Source: Nocardioides gansuensis (GTDB lineage: Bacteria; Actinomycetota; Actinomycetes; Propionibacteriales; Nocardioidaceae). Taken from it: a DNA stretch of 64,000 nucleotides. How positions within the stretch are numbered: the stretch's first letter is position 1; each line of letters begins with the position of its first letter. The notes below the pieces were generated by a model, which was given only the letters and a program-made list of their open reading frames with translations, did no database searches and was not told where the DNA came from. This document shows positions 59,508 through 64,000 of the stretch, piece by piece. The stretch spans positions 48,507-112,506 of the forward strand of contig NZ_QDGZ01000012.1 in assembly GCF_003076135.1 (NCBI RefSeq), read 5' to 3'. Made by a program: the position numbers and the translations under genes.

Positions 59508-60404
59508 ATGGAGCGGCGTCACCTCGAGTACTTCCTGGCGGTCGCCGACTCCGGGAGCTTTACGCGGGCGGCCGCCAAACTAACCATCGCGCAGCCGTCC
59601 TTGTCGGCCTCGATCGCTTCGCTCGAGCGCGAGCTTGGCCACGAGCTCTTCGAGCGGCTGGGGCGCGGCGTCAAGCTCACGCCTGCCGGCGAGGCACTCC
59701 TGGAACCGGCCCGCCGCACCTTGCGGGCGTTCAGCCTGGCCAAGGGGGCCGTTCGCAGCGTTGCCGATGCCGGGTTCGGCCACCTGTCGATCATCTCCGG
59801 CACGCTGTGGGCGATCGAGCCGCTGGTGCGGATGATCGGCGAGTTCCGCCTCGTCTACCCAGCGGTGCAGTTCACAGTCTCCGACCCGCTGACCCGCACG
59901 GAGGTCTTGGACGCCGTGCGGTCGGGTGAGGCCGACTTCGGATTGCTCGATGGCACGCCCCCAGGCGGTGCGTTGGCGAGCCGCTGGCTTGTCGACCACG
60001 AGCTCGTGGCGGTGCTCCCGACCCGGTCGCCGGTGTCTGCGCTGTCGGTCGGCGTGGGCGACCTGGTGCCCCTCGGCCTGATCAGCACGCCCAAGGGCAC
60101 TCCGCTGCGTACGCTGCTTGCCGAGCAGCTCGAGCTGGTCGGCCAGCCGGACGAGGTCGCCGTTCAGACCGCGCACCTGGCGTCGGTTATTCCGCTCGTC
60201 CTCGCGGGCGCGGGAGCCGCCATCCTGCCCGAGGGCCTCGCCTCCGACGCCGCTGCCAAGGGGGCCCGAGTTGTGCGGCTCACCCCGGCCACCAGGGCGC
60301 CCGTGCACATCATCTGGCGTGACGGGCGACTCAACAGTCTGGGCGAGCACTTCCTCTCCGTGGGCGCGGAGCTCTACGGCAACCACGGCGCGGCCAACCT
60401 ATAG
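59508..60404 (+). CDS. LysR-family transcriptional regulator
   Basis: 298 aa. Residues 1-63 are the LysR winged helix-turn-helix (MERRHLEYFLAVADSGSFTR, then AAKLTIAQPSLSASIASLER and LFERLGRGVKLTPAGE). The remaining two-lobed effector domain is typical in length, with a hinge near residue 90. It is the standard size for the family. It stands on the same strand as, and 222 bp before, the quaternary-amine uptake operon, so it is the likely regulator of that operon, with choline or a related compound as plausible effector (inference). A hairpin starts at its stop codon. Confidence 0.9.
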   Translation: MERRHLEYFLAVADSGSFTRAAAKLTIAQPSLSASIASLERELGHELFERLGRGVKLTPAGEALLEPARRTLRAFSLAKGAVRSVADAGFGHLSIISGTLWAIEPLVRMIGEFRLVYPAVQFTVSDPLTRTEVLDAVRSGEADFGLLDGTPPGGALASRWLVDHELVAVLPTRSPVSALSVGVGDLVPLGLISTPKGTPLRTLLAEQLELVGQPDEVAVQTAHLASVIPLVLAGAGAAILPEGLASDAAAKGARVVRLTPATRAPVHIIWRDGRLNSLGEHFLSVGAELYGNHGAANL

Positions 60405-60438
60405 ACCGCGCCTATTCCGGCGTTAGCCGGACGGTCTA
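60402..60438 (+). terminator. Nested hairpin over the LysR stop codon
   Basis: Outer arms TAGACCG/CGGTCTA and inner arms CCGGC/GCCGG form a nested stem beginning at the stop codon TAG. There is no T-run, so it could be a weak terminator or an operator for the downstream operon. Confidence 0.4.
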
Positions 60439-60626
60439 GCTCTCTCGGTCTCTGGATCCCCACGGGGCCGTGACCGGTGTCACGATTGGGACGTCCGCGA
60501 TCGACCCGCGTGGCGCACACGTCAAGCGGAACGCCCGGTTTCCACCCCCTGCGCGTGGTCCCGGTGCTCGGCGAGACGGTCCGCCGTCTCCGACCTGGAT
60601 CGCCCATACCCCAAGGGAGCTACACC

Positions 60627-61598
60627 ATGAGATCAGAACGATTGACCTCCGCACTCAGCCTCGCCGCCGCGGTGTCCATCACGGCCCTCGCCTCGGCCTG
60701 CGCCTCGCAGGCGGACAAGGGCGACGACTTCGTCGGCCAAGATGGTGGGGGAGCCGACACGATCACCCTGATCGAGCAGCCGTGGGTCGACCTGCAGGTC
60801 GAGAACGAGATCAGCCGGCAGTTGCTGGAGCAGCTCGGCTACACGGTCAAGATCGACTCGGTCTCCGTGGAGCTTGGCGCGCAGGCGCTGTCCACGGGAG
60901 ACGCGGACGCCTACCTCGGCAACTGGTGGCCGTCGCAGGAGCCCACCTACGGGAGCCTGATCGAGGGCGGGCAGATCGAGGTCGTCAACGAAGAGTTGCT
61001 CACCGGGACGCAGTACGGTCCCGCGGTGCCGGGCGACATCGCCGACGAGCTGGGCATTTCCTCGCTGGCCGACCTCGACGAGCACGCCGAGGCGTTCGAC
61101 CACAAGATCTACGGGATCGAGCCCGGCTCGCCCGGCAACGAGACGATCCAGGCGGCGATCGACGCCGACGCCTATGGACTCGGCGACTGGACGCTCGTGG
61201 AGAGCGGCGCGCCGGCGATGCTGACCCAGGTGCAGAAGGCCCAGGGCCGCGGCGACGCCATCGTCTTCCTGGGCTGGAGCCCGCATTGGATGACGGTCGA
61301 GTTCGACACCGTCTTCCTCGAGGACCCCGAGGGCGTCTGGGGCGGTGCCGGGGCGATCCGGGCCATCGTCCGGGCCGGCTTCGCCGAGGAGGCGGCCGAC
61401 ATCAACACCTTCTTCTCCAACCTCACCTTCACCACCGACGAGGCCGGCCAGTTCTACTACGACCATGACAAGTCGGGACAAGACATCGGCGACATCGCCG
61501 CCGCGTGGATCAAGGCCAATCCCGACAAGGTCAAGTCGTTCCTGGCGGGCGTGAAGTCCGCCGACGGCGAGGACGCCGAGGCGGCGATCTTCGGATGA
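60627..61598 (+). CDS. proX: Glycine betaine/choline ABC transporter substrate-binding lipoprotein
   Basis: 323 aa. The signal peptide ends in LASAC, a lipobox, so the protein is tethered outside the membrane. The mature part is an OpuAC-type quaternary-amine-binding domain: ITLIEQPWVDLQVENEIS, YLGNWWPSQEPTYG and FLGWSPHWM carry Trp residues of the kind that form the aromatic cage for the trimethylammonium group. ATG 60627 has AAGGGAG 7 nt upstream; longer in-frame starts would hide the signal peptide. The stop overlaps the ATPase start as ATGA. Choline versus betaine specificity cannot be read directly, but the aldehyde dehydrogenase downstream favours choline. Confidence 0.88.
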   Translation: MRSERLTSALSLAAAVSITALASACASQADKGDDFVGQDGGGADTITLIEQPWVDLQVENEISRQLLEQLGYTVKIDSVSVELGAQALSTGDADAYLGNWWPSQEPTYGSLIEGGQIEVVNEELLTGTQYGPAVPGDIADELGISSLADLDEHAEAFDHKIYGIEPGSPGNETIQAAIDADAYGLGDWTLVESGAPAMLTQVQKAQGRGDAIVFLGWSPHWMTVEFDTVFLEDPEGVWGGAGAIRAIVRAGFAEEAADINTFFSNLTFTTDEAGQFYYDHDKSGQDIGDIAAAWIKANPDKVKSFLAGVKSADGEDAEAAIFG

Positions 61599-62827
61599 GC
61601 GGTCACTACTCCCAGCCCACCGGCGAGAGTGAGGAGCTCGCCATCGTCGGCCGCCACCTCACCAAGGCCTACGGCCTCAGCGAGCGCAAGGCAGCCAAGG
61701 CGCTCGAGGCGCCCGACCCCGCCGCAGCGGTGGCAGCCGAGGGCGGCTTCCTCGGGGCCCACGACGTCAGCTTCCAAGTCCGCAAGGGCGAGATGTTCGT
61801 CATCATGGGCCTCTCGGGGTCCGGCAAGTCGACGCTGCTGCGGATGATCAACCGGCTCAACGAGCCGACCTCCGGTGAGCTGCTCATCGACGGCGAGGAC
61901 ATCGTCACGGCGTCGAAGACCCGGCTCCGCGAGCTTCGCAACAACAAGATCGGCATGGTGTTCCAGCACTTCTCTCTGTTCCCCCACCGAACCGTCCGGG
62001 ACAACGCGGCATACGGCCTGAAGGTGCGCGGGATGCCGAAGGCCGAGCGCCACGAGCGCGCCGAGGCCGCCCTGGCCCGGGTCGGTCTCGCCGGCAAGGG
62101 CCACAAGTTTCCACACGAGCTCTCCGGCGGCATGCGCCAGCGCGTCGGCCTGGCCCGCGCGCTGGCCGTAGACCCACCGATCCTCCTCATGGACGAGCCG
62201 TTCTCGGCGCTCGACCCGCTTATCCGGCGCGACATGCAGGACCTGCTGTCCGGGCTGCAGGCCGAGGACCGTCGTACGACGGTCTTCGTGACCCACGACC
62301 TCAACGAGGCTATGCGCATCGGCGACCAGATCATGGTGATGCGGGACGGCAAGGTGATCCAGGTCGGGGCCGGCGTCGACATCGTCGCCCGGCCCGCGGA
62401 CGACTACGTCAGCGAGTTCGTGTCCGACGTCGACCGCGCGCGGGTGCTCACCGCGCAGGACCTGGTGCGCCCGGCGCTGCTCACCATGTCGGTCAAGGAG
62501 CCGCCGGACGTAGCGCTGCGCAGGCTCGCCGACAACGAGGCCAACGGCGCCTTCGTCTTCGACGTCGACGACCGGCTGCTCGGCGTCGTCTCCGACACCG
62601 ACCTGCTTGTCGCGATCAACGCCGACCAGCCCGACCTGTCGGGCGCGGTGTCGCAGGACTACGACACGGTCGAGCCGGACGCGGTTGTCGGCGACTTCAT
62701 GCACCTGTCCGGACGCCGGCTCGTGCCGATCACTGTGGTGGACCGCGAACGCCGGCTGGCGGGCGTCGTACCGCGGGCAGCCATCCTGTCCGCCCTGTCC
62801 CACGTGAAGGAGACGAGTCATGCCTGA
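61595..62827 (+). CDS. proV: Quaternary-amine ABC transporter ATPase with CBS domains
   Basis: 410 aa. It has the ~50-residue N-terminal extension before the ATPase core that ProV proteins have. Walker A GLSGSGKST is at 72-80, followed by VFQHFSLFPHRTV (Q loop), LSGGMRQR signature, ILLMDEPFSALD (Walker B) and VTHDLNEA (H loop). The C-terminal ~120 residues form a CBS pair (GAFVFDVDDRLLGVVSDTDL, then RRLVPITVVDRERRLAGVV). In OpuA-type transporters these sense ionic strength or c-di-AMP and gate uptake. ATG 61595 overlaps the proX stop by 4 nt, and the stop overlaps proW by 8 nt. Confidence 0.92.
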   Translation: MSGHYSQPTGESEELAIVGRHLTKAYGLSERKAAKALEAPDPAAAVAAEGGFLGAHDVSFQVRKGEMFVIMGLSGSGKSTLLRMINRLNEPTSGELLIDGEDIVTASKTRLRELRNNKIGMVFQHFSLFPHRTVRDNAAYGLKVRGMPKAERHERAEAALARVGLAGKGHKFPHELSGGMRQRVGLARALAVDPPILLMDEPFSALDPLIRRDMQDLLSGLQAEDRRTTVFVTHDLNEAMRIGDQIMVMRDGKVIQVGAGVDIVARPADDYVSEFVSDVDRARVLTAQDLVRPALLTMSVKEPPDVALRRLADNEANGAFVFDVDDRLLGVVSDTDLLVAINADQPDLSGAVSQDYDTVEPDAVVGDFMHLSGRRLVPITVVDRERRLAGVVPRAAILSALSHVKETSHA

Positions 62828-63755
62828 CTTCCGGATCGGCGAGCGCGGCGACGCTGTCATCAATTACCTGCGGGATCACTTCGGGGGGTTCTTCGACGTC
62901 ATCCAGCAGGTCATGACCGACCTGCTCGGGCTGACCTACCAGGCGCTCTCGGCCCTCAGTCCACTCGCGATGATCGCGCTGCTCACGGTGCTGGCACTGG
63001 TGGCGACGCGCCGGATCGGCCTCACCCTGATCCTCGGGGTGGGCCTCCTGGTCATCGAGAGCATGGACCTGTGGTTCGAGACCATGCAGAGCATGGCCAC
63101 CGTGCTGGGCGCGACGGCCGTGGCGCTGGTCGTGGGCATCCCGCTCGGCATCTGGTCCGCGTTCAGTCCTGTCGTGCGTGCCATCGTCACGCCGCTGCTC
63201 GACTTCATGCAGACCATCCCGGTGTTCGTCTACCTGCTGCCGACGGTGCTCTTCTTCGGCATCGGCCCGGTGCCCGGCGTCGTCGCCACGATCGTCTTCG
63301 CCGCGCCGCCGGCTGTGCGCCTGACCCAGCTGGGCATTCGCCAGGTGGACGCTGAGACGGTGGAGGCCGCCACCGCGTTCGGCGCCTCCCGCTGGGAGGT
63401 CCTCCGCGAGGTGCAGCTGCCGCTCGCCAAGGCGACGATTATGGCGGGGGTCAACCAGGTCATCATGCTGGCCTTGTCGATGGTGGTCGTCGCCGGCCTC
63501 GTCGGCGGCGGGGGCCTCGGCAGCATCGTCGTCAACGCTGTCCAGAGCCTGCAGATCGGCGCCTCCATCGAGGGTGGCCTCGCGGTCGTCATCCTGGCGA
63601 TCTACCTCGACCGCGTCTCCTCGGCGCTCGGTGGCCAGGGCCGCGGCAACCCCACCTGGTGGCCCAGGCGCAAGCCCGCGGGCGCGGACGCGGCCCACGC
63701 GGAGCAGGTCGCAGACGGCGTCGGTGCCCCTCCCCTCAGCAAGGCGGCGGCATGA
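62820..63755 (+). CDS. proW: Quaternary-amine ABC transporter permease
   Basis: 311 aa with about six membrane segments and the EAA loop (EAATAFGASRWEVLREVQLP) that docks on the ATPase. It has the usual size and layout of ProW. ATG 62820 overlaps the proV stop by 8 nt (ATGCCTGA). A ~30-residue cytosolic tail rich in Arg and Ala ends the protein. Its stop overlaps the aldehyde dehydrogenase start as ATGA. Confidence 0.92.
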   Translation: MPDFRIGERGDAVINYLRDHFGGFFDVIQQVMTDLLGLTYQALSALSPLAMIALLTVLALVATRRIGLTLILGVGLLVIESMDLWFETMQSMATVLGATAVALVVGIPLGIWSAFSPVVRAIVTPLLDFMQTIPVFVYLLPTVLFFGIGPVPGVVATIVFAAPPAVRLTQLGIRQVDAETVEAATAFGASRWEVLREVQLPLAKATIMAGVNQVIMLALSMVVVAGLVGGGGLGSIVVNAVQSLQIGASIEGGLAVVILAIYLDRVSSALGGQGRGNPTWWPRRKPAGADAAHAEQVADGVGAPPLSKAAA

Positions 63756-64000
63756 GAGACGCAGCCCCTACTTCGCTCTTCATCGGCGGCCGGTGGTGCG
63801 GGTCGGTTGGGGGTGGCCGACGCGAGGTCCGGTGTCCCGCGGACAACACGCTGGTGGGTGTGGTGGACGAGGCGACCGAGGTGGACACCGGCGCGGCGAT
63901 TGCCGCGGCCCGGGAGGCCTTCGACCGGGGCTCGTGGTCGGGGTTGTCGGTGGGGGAGCGGGGTGCGGTGTTGGCCCGGGTGGCGGATCTGCTCGTGCGT
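63752..64000 (+). CDS. Aldehyde dehydrogenase, N-terminal part (runs off window)
   Basis: The 83 visible codons are the start of an NAD(P)-dependent aldehyde dehydrogenase: LFIGGRWC, then CPADNTLVGVVDEAT, AIAAAREAFDRGSW and RGAVLARVADLL. The catalytic Cys and Glu lie beyond the edge. ATG 63752 overlaps the proW stop by 4 nt. Coupling to a quaternary-amine importer makes betaine aldehyde dehydrogenase the best guess, the last step from choline to glycine betaine; the family is sure, the substrate inferred. Confidence 0.85.
   Translation, partial: MRDAAPTSLFIGGRWCGSVGGGRREVRCPADNTLVGVVDEATEVDTGAAIAAAREAFDRGSWSGLSVGERGAVLARVADLLVR

Noticed and set aside
1..64000. CRISPR array, rRNA genes or intact insertion sequence
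   Set aside because: No regularly spaced short repeats, rRNA motifs or transposase domains were seen.

Overview
The window is very GC-rich and dense with actinobacterial features: frequent GTG starts, 4- and 8-nt stop/start overlaps, NarL-type two-component pairs, a cyclase-STAND regulator, and giant secreted proteins built from the repeat style common in Nocardioidaceae and related soil actinobacteria. I infer a Nocardioides-like organism. No species can be fixed from the sequence.

Left part (1-24.9 kb). A tight operon (2-5665) encodes the end of a tyrosinase-type copper enzyme, a DUF2182 membrane protein, an HExxH metallopeptidase, a ComEC-like metallo-beta-lactamase-fold hydrolase and a patatin-like lipase. 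After a gap and a small membrane-protein gene on the minus strand comes a 14.2-kb operon of five very large, translationally coupled genes (7332-21487). They encode a DUF6603 protein, three large proteins I do not recognise (1083, 1470 and 555 aa), and a protein that fuses a caspase/CHAT-like domain (His70/Cys130) to a gpV/VgrG-like spike domain. No sheath, tube or ATPase gene is present, so this is not an ordinary contractile injection system; it is the best candidate here for an undescribed system. A methyltransferase remnant and a cyclase/STAND/TPR regulator follow.

Middle part (25.2-59.0 kb). This looks like a surface-protein island. It is bracketed by a ~183-bp imperfect direct repeat and by outward-facing 38-nt copies of the 3' end of a tRNA-Pro. 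Inside are two paralogous NarL-type two-component systems pointing inward at a 19.9-kb gene for a 6640-residue secreted protein (beta-helices, about 37 Ig-like repeats, three DNRLRE/CBM96-like modules) and a lipoprotein. Next come a decayed and then an intact paralogue with the same modules in miniature, a 29-aa membrane microprotein, a GlxA-type regulator and a secreted beta-solenoid protein. A 16-bp dyad, GTTCA-N5-TTGAAC, occurs upstream of the giant gene, the intact paralogue, the pseudogene/kinase pair and the solenoid gene. At three sites it is followed after exactly 17 nt by (T/C)GTCAT, which suggests a shared promoter/operator.

Right part (59.0-64.0 kb). After a strong terminator there is a LysR regulator and a quaternary-amine uptake operon (proX-proV-proW) running into an aldehyde dehydrogenase gene cut by the window edge, consistent with choline uptake and conversion to glycine betaine.
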